Shown: positions 43,357 to 51,916 of the stretch, in pieces
Position numbering within the stretch: the first letter of the stretch is position 1
Layout: every line of letters begins with the position of its first letter
Source: Streptomyces chilikensis
GTDB lineage: Bacteria; Actinomycetota; Actinomycetes; Streptomycetales; Streptomycetaceae
Assembly (NCBI RefSeq): GCF_001642695.1
Contig: NZ_LWCC02000005.1
Location: 198,793 to 253,868, forward strand
DNA: 55,076 nucleotides
Reading direction: 5' to 3'
The notes under the pieces: generated by a model
Told to the model about the DNA's origin: nothing
Databases searched by the model: none
What the model saw: the letters and a program-made list of their open reading frames with translations, nothing else
Program-made: the position numbers and the translations under genes

Positions 43357-44979
43357 ATGCAGGGACCGTGCTCCATACGCGTCGCGGCCGGCACGGCCGC
43401 ACTGGCCGCGCTCTGCGCGGCGCTGCCCGCCGCCCCGTCGGCGGCGGGCAGCGGGGCGGGGGATCCGCCGCCCCGCCTGAAGCAGTACTACGACCAGCGC
43501 GTGACCTGGCACCCCTGCGACTCCGAGGCCGCACCGCGTGACCTCCAGTGCGGCGCGGTCACCGTTCCCCTGGACTACGCGCGCCCGGACCGCGGCTCCC
43601 TCCGGCTGGCACTGGCCCGTCTGCGGTCCACCGGCGACCGGCCCCGCGGCTCACTCGTCCTCAACTTCGGCGGTCCCGGCGGTGAGGGCGTCGGCCGGCT
43701 GGCCATGGCCGGCAAGGACTTCATGCCTCTCGCCAAGGGCTACGACGTGGTCGCCTTCGACCCCCGCGGTGTCGGCCGGTCCTCCCCGGTGACCTGCGGC
43801 GAGGCCGCGTACTCGGGCTCCCCCGGGCAGGGCCGGGACGACGGGCGGCGGGACGCCCGGGAGGAGGGCGCCTCCCCCGGCCAGGTGGCCGACGGCGACC
43901 CCCACCCCTACCTGCGCAGACTGCGGGAGATCGCCGAGGCCTGCGCCGCCAGCTCCGGCCCGGTGCTGGAGCACATGGGCACCGTGGACGCGGCCCGCGA
44001 CATGGACGTCATCCGCCACGCCCTCGGCGACCGGCGCCTGAACTACCTCGGCTTCTCCTACGGAACCCGCCTCGGCGCCGTCTACGCCGCGCGGTTCCCG
44101 CACCGGGTGGGCCGGTTCGTCCTGGACGGCGTGGACACCCTCACCGACTCCCCCGTCGAGCAGGCCCGGGCCGGCGCGGCGGGCCAGCAGGCCGCGCTGG
44201 AACGGTTCCTGACCTGGTGCGTACGGGACATCGCCTGCCCCTTCGGCCGCGACGCCCGCACGGCGCCCCGGCAGGTGGAGCGGCTGGTCGGCATGCTGGA
44301 CGCCCGCCCGGCGCCCTCGGCGGCGGGCCGCGGTTTCACCGGCCAGGACCTGGTGGCCGCCCTCGGCCAGGCGCTGTACAGCCGGGCGCTGTGGCCGCAG
44401 CTGGAGCGGGGGGTGGCCGACCTGGTGGAGTACGGCGATCCGCGCGGCCTGCAGGGGTTCACCCAGGGCGCCTTCTCCCCGCCGGTGTTCCACCGCGAAC
44501 GGCCGCGGAGGTCCCGGCAGCACGTGCCGCTGGACAACGCCCCGGCCGCGCTGCTCGCCGTCAACTGCGCCGATGCGCCCGAACGTCCGTCCGCGCGGCG
44601 CATCGCGGCGGAACTGGGCGCGATGCGCGCCTCCTACGAGAAGGCGTCCCCGGTCTTCGGCCGGTACCGGCTGGCCGAGGCACTGATGTGTTACGGGCGG
44701 CCCAGGGGGACCGACTTCGTGCGCGAGAGGGTCCACGACCTCAGGTCGCCCCGGATGCTCCTGGTCGGCACCCGGGGCGACCCCGCCACGCCGTACCGCT
44801 GGACGGTGGAGACGGCCCGGCGGCTGGGCCCCGCGGCGGTGGTCCTGGACAACAAGGGCGAGGGACACACGGGCTACGGATCATCACGCTGCGTACAACG
44901 GGCCGTGGAGGCGTTCCTGCTTCTGGGGGAACTGAAGAGCGGCTCCTGCCCCGCGGAGGAGCCCGGACCGGACGTCTGA
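43357..44979 (+). CDS. Secreted alpha/beta-hydrolase, SlpD/SlpE-type tripeptidyl aminopeptidase
   Basis: 540 aa; CCGGAGG before the ATG. Sec-type signal at 1-33 (SIRVAAGTAALAALCAALPAAPSAAG). Mature enzyme: oxyanion motif NFGGPGGEG (103-111), FDPRGVGRSSP, nucleophile elbow GFSYGT with S234, acid in LVGTRGDPATPY and His in GEGHTGYG. CPFGR and other Cys suggest disulfides. Peptidase family S33 members SlpD/SlpE of streptomycetes release N-terminal tripeptides from extracellular proteins. An acidic insertion (150-185) is longer than usual. Confidence 0.9.
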   Translation: MQGPCSIRVAAGTAALAALCAALPAAPSAAGSGAGDPPPRLKQYYDQRVTWHPCDSEAAPRDLQCGAVTVPLDYARPDRGSLRLALARLRSTGDRPRGSLVLNFGGPGGEGVGRLAMAGKDFMPLAKGYDVVAFDPRGVGRSSPVTCGEAAYSGSPGQGRDDGRRDAREEGASPGQVADGDPHPYLRRLREIAEACAASSGPVLEHMGTVDAARDMDVIRHALGDRRLNYLGFSYGTRLGAVYAARFPHRVGRFVLDGVDTLTDSPVEQARAGAAGQQAALERFLTWCVRDIACPFGRDARTAPRQVERLVGMLDARPAPSAAGRGFTGQDLVAALGQALYSRALWPQLERGVADLVEYGDPRGLQGFTQGAFSPPVFHRERPRRSRQHVPLDNAPAALLAVNCADAPERPSARRIAAELGAMRASYEKASPVFGRYRLAEALMCYGRPRGTDFVRERVHDLRSPRMLLVGTRGDPATPYRWTVETARRLGPAAVVLDNKGEGHTGYGSSRCVQRAVEAFLLLGELKSGSCPAEEPGPDV

Positions 44980-45205
44980 CCACCCGGTGGACGCCCCCGC
45001 GTCCGCCTCCAACTCCCTTGCGGAGAAGTAACTTTGGCCCCTGCTTCACCGGGACCCTGACCCCGGAAGACTCTGACATATGCCAGAAGCACCACCGAAT
45101 CGAGTGTTGCCGAATCCCTTACAGGGGGTGGCGAGCTGTGCCAGAGTCGTATCCGGTTCACCGGCCGGTCACGGCCGTACCGTCTCCTCGACACCGGAGT
45201 CCGTC

Positions 45206-46603
45206 ATGCCGTCCCCTCTGTCCGCGGATCGCCCCGCCGGCCTCTCGCCCTCCGGCGACAGCCCGGTGGAGGTCCTCATCGCGCGGACGCGGCAGCTCAG
45301 GACGGACATGGACGCGGTACGCCGCGGCGCGTGGAGCGACGGCACGGATCCCGAGGACCGGTGGCAGCGCGCTCTCTACGACCTCGCGCTGCATCACCTG
45401 GAGGACCTCGACGAACACCTGGCGCAGCTCCGCGAGGGCCCTCCGCCCGCGGCAGGCTCCCCCGAGGCGCTGCCCGCCCCGCCGGCCGCGCCCGGCACCG
45501 GACCGGCTCCGACTCCGGCCCCGGGCCGGATCGGCAGCGCGGAGTGGGAACTGCTGACCGACGAGGTCCGCTGGTCCGCCGAGTTCTACGAGATCCTTGG
45601 CATGGATCCCGCCGCCCACGCCCTCACCCTCGACGAGCTGCCCTCCCTGGTCCTCGACCAGGACCGGCCCCGGCTCACCGCCATGGTGACCGGCTGCCTG
45701 GTCGACGGCCGGCCGATCGACGGGGAGTTCCGGATCACGCGTCCGGACGACGGCAGGGTGCGGACCGTGCACATGAAGGGCGAGCCCGTGCTCGACGCCG
45801 ACGGCAACACCGCCTCCATGTGGGCGGTGCTGCGTGACGTCAGCGAACTGCGCCGGTACCGGCGGGCGGTGAGCGAGACCCGTGACTCGCTCCGTCACCG
45901 CCGGACGGCCCGGTCCGGGCAGGGGCTCGTGGTCGAGCCGCAGGAAGCCGTGCTCCCCCCGTGGCACGGCTCCCTGCGGCTCCCGCGACAGGGCGGGCCC
46001 GGGTCGCTGGAGCTGGCGGCGGGTCGGCTGCCGTCCTCCGCGCCCGGTGAGCCCACCGGCAGTGACTGGTACGACGCCTGCGAACTCCCGGACGGGGAGA
46101 CGCTGATCGGTTTCGGCACCCTGACCGGCGAACCGTCCGCGGTGGCCTCGGGTACGGCGATGCTGATCGGCGCCCTGCGCGGCATGGCGATGGCGGGCGC
46201 CGCCCCCGGGCAGTCGGCGGTGTGGCTGGACGATCTGCTGCGGCGCGGCGCCCGGCCGGTCTGCGGACCGGCCCTGTGCTGCCGGTACGCGGCCGGGACC
46301 AGGACCTTGAGGTGGGCCGGCTGTCCCGCCCCGGTGCTCTTCCGGGGCGGGACGGGCCGGACGCTCCGCTCCCCCGGCGGGCAGGCCGAGGCGGAGCAGC
46401 GGCTGGAGGCGGGCGACCTCCTGGTCCTCCGCACCGCGGGCCTGGCCGGCGGCGCGGACGGCGAGCGCCGGCTGACCGGACTGGCCGAGAGCCTCCGGGA
46501 CGAACCGTCCGCGCAGGGCGCGGTACGGATACTGGCGGACGCGTTCGGCGGCGACCGGCACGACGGCACCGGCTGCTTCCTCGTGGCCCGCGTGCACGGC
46601 TGA
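45206..46603 (+). CDS. PAS-domain protein with degenerate SpoIIE/PP2C-like domain
   Basis: 465 aa from the ATG at 45206. An N-terminal helical segment (20-78), a Pro/Ala linker, a PAS domain (about 116-225; VRWSAEFYEILGMDP...VRTVHMKGEPVLDADGNTASMWAVLRDVSE) and a SpoIIE-type fold (about 250-465). The first metal motif SDWYDA (D287) is present, but the GDxxGHG position reads GTLTGEP (304-310), TDGL reads RTAGL (409-413), and only HDGTGCFLV (452-460) recalls the last motif. Two metal-binding Asp are therefore missing: probably a non-catalytic sensor/docking protein of partner-switching type. Confidence 0.85.
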   Translation: MPSPLSADRPAGLSPSGDSPVEVLIARTRQLRTDMDAVRRGAWSDGTDPEDRWQRALYDLALHHLEDLDEHLAQLREGPPPAAGSPEALPAPPAAPGTGPAPTPAPGRIGSAEWELLTDEVRWSAEFYEILGMDPAAHALTLDELPSLVLDQDRPRLTAMVTGCLVDGRPIDGEFRITRPDDGRVRTVHMKGEPVLDADGNTASMWAVLRDVSELRRYRRAVSETRDSLRHRRTARSGQGLVVEPQEAVLPPWHGSLRLPRQGGPGSLELAAGRLPSSAPGEPTGSDWYDACELPDGETLIGFGTLTGEPSAVASGTAMLIGALRGMAMAGAAPGQSAVWLDDLLRRGARPVCGPALCCRYAAGTRTLRWAGCPAPVLFRGGTGRTLRSPGGQAEAEQRLEAGDLLVLRTAGLAGGADGERRLTGLAESLRDEPSAQGAVRILADAFGGDRHDGTGCFLVARVHG

Positions 46604-46660
46604 CCCTCGGTGCACGGCTGACCCGCGCGCACCGCTGATCCGGGCGCACGGCTGCGCGAC
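46592..46660. repeat. Imperfect tandem repeat of the 3' end of the PAS gene
   Basis: GTGCACGGCTGACC (46592-46605), including the stop codon, recurs at 46610-46623 and in weaker copies near 46627 and 46645. Looks like local slippage duplication. Confidence 0.5.
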
Positions 46661-46822
46661 CCGGCCGGCCGTCGCCCGACGGTGGCGCCTCCCGGCTCCT
46701 GGAGCGGTGACTCATCGCCCCGCCGTCAGGGCGGCCGACACCACCACCCCGCACGCCGGCCACGCGCCGTCACCACGCACGGGGACGCGGGATCCGGCCG
46801 GAACGGCGGAGCCCCGCCCCGT
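46604..46822. other. Convergent intergenic region
   Basis: About 220 bp between the convergent PAS-phosphatase-like and NsdA-like genes; apart from the short repeats at its start, nothing recognised. No strong terminator hairpin was found. Confidence 0.3.
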
Positions 46823-48307
46823 TCACACCGCCGCGCCGCTCCCCGGCCGCTTGGGCTTGGGCAGGGCGAGCTGGATCTCCTCACGCAGTTCCTCGATCTT
46901 CGGGTAACTCGCGTACTGGCCGGTCAGCCGGTACATCTGGCGGAGCCGGTCCCAGGTGCGGTGCGAGGAGTTGCTGCCCATCGAGACCAGCGCCAGGCGG
47001 GCGTAGCGGTCCGCCTGCTCGGGATCGTCGGCGATGAAGCACGCCGACGCCAGGGAGAGCCAGTCGAAGATCTTGGACCGCTCCCGGCCGTTCTCCCTGA
47101 GGTCGAGCGCCCGCTTGGCGTGGCTCTGCGCCAGGGCCGCCGCCGAGGGATCGTGCTCGGCGAGGGTGCGGTAGGCGAGCGCCTCCATCCCGTGCAGGTC
47201 GGCCTCGTCGAACATCTGCATCCAGCTGGGCGGGGCGACGTCTCCCTTGTCGGAGACGAAGAGGTCCTCCGCCCGGCCCAGCGTGCGGCGCATGGCCTGG
47301 CTCTTGCCCATGGACGCCTGCGCCCAGGCCTCGATGGTGTGGAGCATCGCCCTGGTACGGGGCAGGACCTCCTCCCCGGCACCGGACTTGGCGAGTTTCA
47401 TCAGGTCCAGGGCGTCGTCGGGACGGCCCAGGTGGACCATCTGCCGTGCGGCCCGGGAGAGCGCCTCGCCGGCCCGGGGCCGGTCCCCGCCCTCACGCGC
47501 CGCGTGCGCCGCGATGACGAAGTACTTCTGGGCCGTGGGCTCCAGGCCGACGTCGTGCGACATCCACCCGGCCAGCACGGCCAGGTTGGCGGCGACGCCC
47601 CACAGGCGCCGCTGCAGGTGGTCGGGGTGGTGATAGGCGAGCATGCCGCCCACCTCGTTCAACTGCCCCACCACCGCCTTGCGCTGGAGGCCTCCGCCCC
47701 GGGAGGCGTCCCAGGCCCGGAACACCTCCACGGAGCGCTCCAGTTCCTCGACCTCCTCGGAGCCCACCGGGGCCGCCTCGTAGCGGTCGAACCCGGCCGG
47801 GTCCGCGTGCGGAAATTCGTCGGTCCGTGGGCCGTCGGCCGCGAGGGCCGGGTCCGCGTTCAGCCACTGGTGCATGGCGCTGTGCAGCGCCGATCCTGCG
47901 GTGAGCGCGACGCCCGCGCCCACCAAGCCGCGTCGGTTGAGCATGAGGTCCATTCCCGTGAATTCGGTGAGGACCGCAGCCGTCCGCTCGGGCGCCCACG
48001 GCAGACCGTCGGGATTCTCCTCGCCGCGCTGCCGTTTCCCCGTTCGCCCTTGCCGGACCAGTCCGAGATCCTCGATGGTCACGACACGGCCGAGACGCTC
48101 GGTGAACAGATCGGCCAGCACCCTCGGCACCGGATCGCGGGGGATCTCCCCCATGTCGATCCAACGCCGCACCCGGGAGGTGTCGGTCGCCAGCTGCGGG
48201 TGGCCCATGGCCGCCGCCTGCCGGTTGACCAGCCTCGCGAGTTCGCCCTTGGTCCAGCCGGCCAGGCCGAACAGGTCCGCCAGGCGGGTGTTGGGTTGTC
48301 CGCTCAC
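46823..48307 (-). CDS. NsdA/NsdB-like regulator with TPR-type helices
   Basis: 494 aa from a GTG at 48307 after GGGGG. The N-terminal 120 residues match the NsdA type: LADLFGLAGWTKGELARLVNRQAAAMGHPQLATDTSRVRRWIDMGEIPRDPVPRVLADLFTERLGRVVTIEDLGL, a helix-turn-helix-like region. DLMLNRRGLVGAGVALTAGSALHSAMHQWL follows, then helical TPR-like repeats to the end. NsdA of S. coelicolor represses antibiotic production and sporulation; this is a paralogue-level match, so the role is inferred. It diverges from a TTA-containing phosphotransferase-like gene, and the gap between them has repeats. Confidence 0.85.
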   Translation of the reverse strand: MSGQPNTRLADLFGLAGWTKGELARLVNRQAAAMGHPQLATDTSRVRRWIDMGEIPRDPVPRVLADLFTERLGRVVTIEDLGLVRQGRTGKRQRGEENPDGLPWAPERTAAVLTEFTGMDLMLNRRGLVGAGVALTAGSALHSAMHQWLNADPALAADGPRTDEFPHADPAGFDRYEAAPVGSEEVEELERSVEVFRAWDASRGGGLQRKAVVGQLNEVGGMLAYHHPDHLQRRLWGVAANLAVLAGWMSHDVGLEPTAQKYFVIAAHAAREGGDRPRAGEALSRAARQMVHLGRPDDALDLMKLAKSGAGEEVLPRTRAMLHTIEAWAQASMGKSQAMRRTLGRAEDLFVSDKGDVAPPSWMQMFDEADLHGMEALAYRTLAEHDPSAAALAQSHAKRALDLRENGRERSKIFDWLSLASACFIADDPEQADRYARLALVSMGSNSSHRTWDRLRQMYRLTGQYASYPKIEELREEIQLALPKPKRPGSGAAV

Positions 48308-48368
48308 GTCAAGCCCCCAGGTTCTCGGCTGACTTGACACTAACGCGGGCCAAAGTGCCGGGCGACTA

Positions 48369-48398
48369 TTCGCCAGGGTTCGCCAGGGGTCGCCAGTT
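48369..48398. repeat. Three tandem 10-bp repeats upstream of the NsdA-like gene
   Basis: TTCGCCAGGG (48369-48378), TTCGCCAGGG (48379-48388) and GTCGCCAGTT (48389-48398): one helical turn apart, in the promoter region of the NsdA-like gene. Candidate operator array. Confidence 0.65.
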
Positions 48399-48433
48399 GT
48401 CAGCCACGCCCCCGCGTGATGTGGAGTAGAAGT

Positions 48434-48503
48434 GCGCCATCCCGCCCCGGTCCCGCACGGGGGCTCTCCCCAGGGTGCCCTCCGGGGCCGGGGCGGATGG
48501 CGC
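48434..48503 (+). promoter_or_regulatory. Structured leader upstream of the phosphotransferase-fold gene
   Basis: GCGCCATCCCGCCCCGG (48434-48450) pairs with the segment 48488-48503 with a single-base bulge. The 37-nt loop itself holds a GGGG/CCCC hairpin. It lies 37 nt before the ATG at 48540 and may be a terminator/attenuator or an RNA switch. Confidence 0.5.
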
Positions 48504-48539
48504 GGTAACTCTTCCGGCACACGAAGGGATCCGTCTCCC

Positions 48540-49667
48540 ATGTACGCAGTGTCGTCCTCCGTGTCCGCCCCGCTCCGGCCGCAACCCCGCCCGGGCGCCG
48601 GCCCCTTCCTCGATCCGACCCGTCAGGGGGTCCAGCCCGCGGGCCCCCGGCTGCGGCGGACACCTCACCAGGGGGGCGGGACACTCAGCGGACGGCTGGA
48701 CCTGTCCGGCCCGCAGGGCGCGCAGCTGCGGACGGCCATCGCCTCCGTGCACCGGATCTGTCCCGAGTTCGCGCCCGTGCAGGTGCTGCGGCGCACCGGC
48801 CGGTCCGTGCTGCTGGTCGGGACGACGGGACGGACCACCGCGGTCGCCAAGGTTTTACTGGACGACTCACCGGCCTGGGCCGAGCGGATCCGGCACGAAA
48901 TAGCTGCGTACCGGTCCTTCGTCCGGCACCGGCCCCCCGTACGGGCGCCGAGGCTGATCGCGGCGGACCCGGACAACTGCACGCTGGTCATCGAGCGCGT
49001 GCCGGGACGGGCGGCGGCGCTTCACCGGCACCCCGTGGAGCCTCCGCCGCGCGCCGACCTCCGGGCGGCGCTGGGCGCGATCTGCCGGCTCAACGCCTGG
49101 CGGCCTCCGGCGGGCACCTTCTCCGCCCCGCTGGACTACGCGGCGCGGATCAACCGGTACCACGCGCTGGGGCTGCTCACCGACCGGGACCTGGGGGACC
49201 TGCAGAAGCTGTTGCACGGCATCGCGCACTCGTCGGGCAGGCAGGGGACGGGGCAGTTCTGTCACGGTGACGCGCTGCTCTCCAACATCCTCGTCTCGCC
49301 GACCGGTCCGGTGCTGGTGGACTGGGAGCACGCGGGCTGGTACCTGCCGGGGTACGACCTGGCGACGCTGTGGTCGGTGCTGGGGGACGCACCGGACGTG
49401 CGGCGTCAGATCAGCCAGCTGGCCCAGTCGCAGGGGCCGGCCGCCCGGGACGCCTTCCTGGTCAACCTGATGCTGATCCTGACCCGGGAGATCCGCACCT
49501 ACGAGATGGCGGTGCAGCGGACGATGCAGGACGTCGCGCCGGCTCCGGTGGCCGCGCCGGCCGGGGCGATCCCGACGGGAGAGGAGCAGCGGTTGCTGCT
49601 GCGGCGGTTGCACGACGACGCGCAGATGGCGCGTCGGGCGGTGCGGGCGGCGGTCGGCACGCGCTGA
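48540..49667 (+). CDS. Aminoglycoside phosphotransferase (APH)-fold family protein, with a TTA codon
   Basis: 375 aa; GAAGGGA about 10 nt before the ATG. The kinase fold is seen as K104 (TTAVAKVLL), the Brenner motif [11 protein letters not shown] (H242, D244, N249) and metal Asp D261 ([21 protein letters not shown]), with a disordered ~50-residue N-terminus. Substrate unknown: antibiotic, choline or another small molecule. Codon 106 (48855-48857) is TTA, so translation should depend on bldA tRNA and peak late in growth. It diverges from the NsdA-like regulator. No other TTA codon was found in the window. Confidence 0.88.
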   Translation: MYAVSSSVSAPLRPQPRPGAGPFLDPTRQGVQPAGPRLRRTPHQGGGTLSGRLDLSGPQGAQLRTAIASVHRICPEFAPVQVLRRTGRSVLLVGTTGRTTAVAKVLLDDSPAWAERIRHEIAAYRSFVRHRPPVRAPRLIAADPDNCTLVIERVPGRAAALHRHPVEPPPRADLRAALGAICRLNAWRPPAGTFSAPLDYAARINRYHALGLLTDRDLGDLQKLLHGIAHSSGRQGTGQFCHGDALLSNILVSPTGPVLVDWEHAGWYLPGYDLATLWSVLGDAPDVRRQISQLAQSQGPAARDAFLVNLMLILTREIRTYEMAVQRTMQDVAPAPVAAPAGAIPTGEEQRLLLRRLHDDAQMARRAVRAAVGTR

Positions 49668-49685
49668 GCCCGCCCGTCGCCCCCT

Positions 49686-49720
49686 CGCCTCAGGGCCCGG
49701 TGTTCCCGGGCCCTGAGGCG
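49686..49720 (+). terminator. Terminator after the phosphotransferase-fold gene
   Basis: Perfect 15-bp stem, 49686-49700 with 49706-49720 (arm begins CGCCTCAGGG), loop TGTTC, followed by TTT. Confidence 0.9.
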
Positions 49721-49770
49721 TTTCCGGACGGCCCAACTTGCTTGCATGCACGCGTCATTGACGGGGTGAC

Positions 49771-49786
49771 GGGATACCGGTATCCC
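49771..49786. promoter_or_regulatory. Perfect 16-bp palindrome upstream of the amidase gene
   Basis: GGGATACCGGTATCCC, about 55 nt before the start codon, overlapping a possible promoter (TTGACG at 49759-49764, 17 nt, TATCCC). A dimeric regulator site is a reasonable reading. Confidence 0.55.
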
Positions 49787-49839
49787 TGACGCACGCCACG
49801 CCGGTCCCACAGGCGCACAGCCGTCCCCGGGAGGATGCA

Positions 49840-51831
49840 TTGCGAGGATCCGCCACCGTCCCCACTCCCCCGCCCGGGGGCCGTCGCCCCTTGCGCGGAC
49901 GCGCGGCGGGAGCCGTCGCCGCGGCCGCGCTGGTGCTGCCCCTGCTGGGCGCCGCGCCCGGCGGCCCGGCGGGCGAGGGCCCGCTGGGCGCGGCGTTCGC
50001 CCGGGCCGCCGCCGAGTACGACGTGCCGCGGAGCGTGCTGCTGGGCGTGTCGTACCTGGAGTCCCGCTGGGACGCGCACGCCGGTCGTCCCAGCGTCGCC
50101 GGTGGTTACGGCCCCATGCACCTGACCGATCTGTCCCTCGCCCTGGCCGAGGCTCCGCACCACAGCCACGGCGAGGAGGATCCGCGGGGCGACGAGGCCC
50201 GGCCGTCGGGGGTCCCGGAGGCGGAAACGCCGGAGGTTCCCGAGGCGTCCGGGCTTCCGGAGCACCTGCGCACCCTGGCGGCCGCGTCCGCGCTCACCGG
50301 CCTGCCCGCGGAAGAGCTGCGCACCGATCCGGCGGCCAACGTGGAGGGCGGCGCGGCCCTGCTGGCGCGGACCCAGCGGGAACTGGGGCTGCCGCCGAGC
50401 GAGGATCCGGCCGACTGGTACGCGGCGGTCGCGCTCTACTCCGGTGCGGACGACGACGCCACGGCCGCCATGTTCGCCCAGGACGTGTTCTCGGTGATCT
50501 CGGCCGGCCAGGAGCGGGTGACGGACACCGGCGAGCGGATCGTGCTGGCGGCGGACCCGCGGGCCCGGGCGGACCCGGCGCAGCTGGAACGGGCGGGGCT
50601 GAAGCGGCTGGACCAGGACGGCACCGAGTGCCCGCCGACGGTGGCCTGCGAGTGGATCCCGTCGCCGTACCAGCACCTGGGCGGCGACGACCCGGGCAAC
50701 TACGGGAAGTACGACCTGGCGAACCGGCCCGCGGACCAGTCGGTCGACTACATCGTGGTGCACTCCACCGAGGCGACCTGGGACACCACCCTGCTGCTGG
50801 CGCAGCGCGCCACCTACGCGGCGTCGTGGCACTACTCGATCCGCTCCTCGGACGGTCACGTCGCCCAGCACATCAAGGCGCGGGACGTCGGCTGGCACGC
50901 GGGCAACTGGTACGTGAACGCGCACGCGATCGGCGTCGAGCAGGAGGCGTTCCTCGCGCAGCCGGACGCCTGGTTCACGGAGTCGCTGTACCGCTCGTCC
51001 GCCCGCCTGGTGAAGTACCTGGCGAAGCGGCACGGCGTGCCGCTGGACCGGCAGCACATCCTCAGCCACGACGCGGTCCCCGGGGTGACTCCCGCCGGCA
51101 TTCCCGGCATGCACACCGATCCCGGCCCGTACTGGGACTGGGCGCACTACTTCCAGCTGATGGGCGCGCCGTTCCACCCGAACGCGAACCCGCACGGCGA
51201 CGTGGTCACGGTCCGCCCGGACTACGCGTCCAACCGGCCGGTCTTCACCGGCTGCGAGCGTGCCGGGGTGGCCTGCGCCCCGCACGGTTCCAGTGAGGTG
51301 CGGCTGTACTCGGCGCCCTCCGAGGACGCCCCCCTGGTGCGGGACATCGGCCTGTACCCGCGGGACGAGGGACGGACCACGATCGGCGTGAACGACGTCG
51401 GCGCCCGCGCCTCGACCGGTCAGCAGTACGTGGTGGCGGACCGGGCCGGCGACTGGACGGCGATCTGGTACCTGGGGCAGAAGGCGTGGTTCCTCGACCC
51501 GGCGGAGCGGCCGGCCGCGGTGGCGACGAAGGGCCTGGTGGTGACGCCGAAGGCCGGACGGGAGTCCGTGCCGGTGTACGGACGGGCGTATCCGGAGGCG
51601 TCGGCCTACCCGCCGGGGATCCCCGTGCAGGCACTGGCCCCGCTCCCCTACCGCTTCGAGGCCGGGCAGCGGTACGTGGCGGGTGACCGGTTCCGGTCGG
51701 AGTACTTCCGGAACACGACGTTCGGCGGCAGGGGCACCGTGGTGCGCGGCCAGGACGAGTACTACCAGATCCAGCTCGGGCACCGGGTGGCCTTCGTGAG
51801 GGCCACCGACGTGGACGTCGTCGCCCCCTGA
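49840..51831 (+). CDS. Secreted N-acetylmuramoyl-L-alanine amidase with extra lysozyme-like and SH3-like parts
   Basis: 663 aa from a TTG at 49840, 5 nt after GGGAGG. A Sec-type signal (about 16-42; Arg-rich then AAGAVAAAALVLPLLGAAP). Residues 52-215 look like a lysozyme-type lytic domain (YDVPRSVLLGVSYLESRWDAHAG...ADWYAAVALYSG). Amidase_2 domain at 290-440: zinc ligands H308 (VVHST), H410 (ILSHDAV) and D427 (HTDPGPYW). It cuts the amide between MurNAc and the stem peptide. About 460-663 are beta-rich, likely cell-wall binding. Role in wall turnover or spore release is inferred. Confidence 0.9.
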   Translation: MRGSATVPTPPPGGRRPLRGRAAGAVAAAALVLPLLGAAPGGPAGEGPLGAAFARAAAEYDVPRSVLLGVSYLESRWDAHAGRPSVAGGYGPMHLTDLSLALAEAPHHSHGEEDPRGDEARPSGVPEAETPEVPEASGLPEHLRTLAAASALTGLPAEELRTDPAANVEGGAALLARTQRELGLPPSEDPADWYAAVALYSGADDDATAAMFAQDVFSVISAGQERVTDTGERIVLAADPRARADPAQLERAGLKRLDQDGTECPPTVACEWIPSPYQHLGGDDPGNYGKYDLANRPADQSVDYIVVHSTEATWDTTLLLAQRATYAASWHYSIRSSDGHVAQHIKARDVGWHAGNWYVNAHAIGVEQEAFLAQPDAWFTESLYRSSARLVKYLAKRHGVPLDRQHILSHDAVPGVTPAGIPGMHTDPGPYWDWAHYFQLMGAPFHPNANPHGDVVTVRPDYASNRPVFTGCERAGVACAPHGSSEVRLYSAPSEDAPLVRDIGLYPRDEGRTTIGVNDVGARASTGQQYVVADRAGDWTAIWYLGQKAWFLDPAERPAAVATKGLVVTPKAGRESVPVYGRAYPEASAYPPGIPVQALAPLPYRFEAGQRYVAGDRFRSEYFRNTTFGGRGTVVRGQDEYYQIQLGHRVAFVRATDVDVVAP

Positions 51832-51843
51832 CCCGCGGGGGCA

Positions 51844-51885
51844 CGCGAAGGGGCCGGACCACCTCGGTGGTCCGGCCCCTTCGCG
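51844..51885. terminator. Bidirectional terminator after the amidase gene
   Basis: Perfect 20-bp stem, 51844-51863 with 51866-51885 (arm begins CGCGAAGGGGCCGG), the longest perfect hairpin here. It lies between convergent genes. Confidence 0.92.
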
Positions 51886-51916
51886 CGTCGGCCGGGCGCG
51901 TGCCGACCGGGCGGGC

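Noticed and set aside
49690-51783. A 697-codon minus-strand ORF opposite the amidase
   Set aside because: Antisense of a gene with complete zinc ligands and signal peptide; no independent motif.
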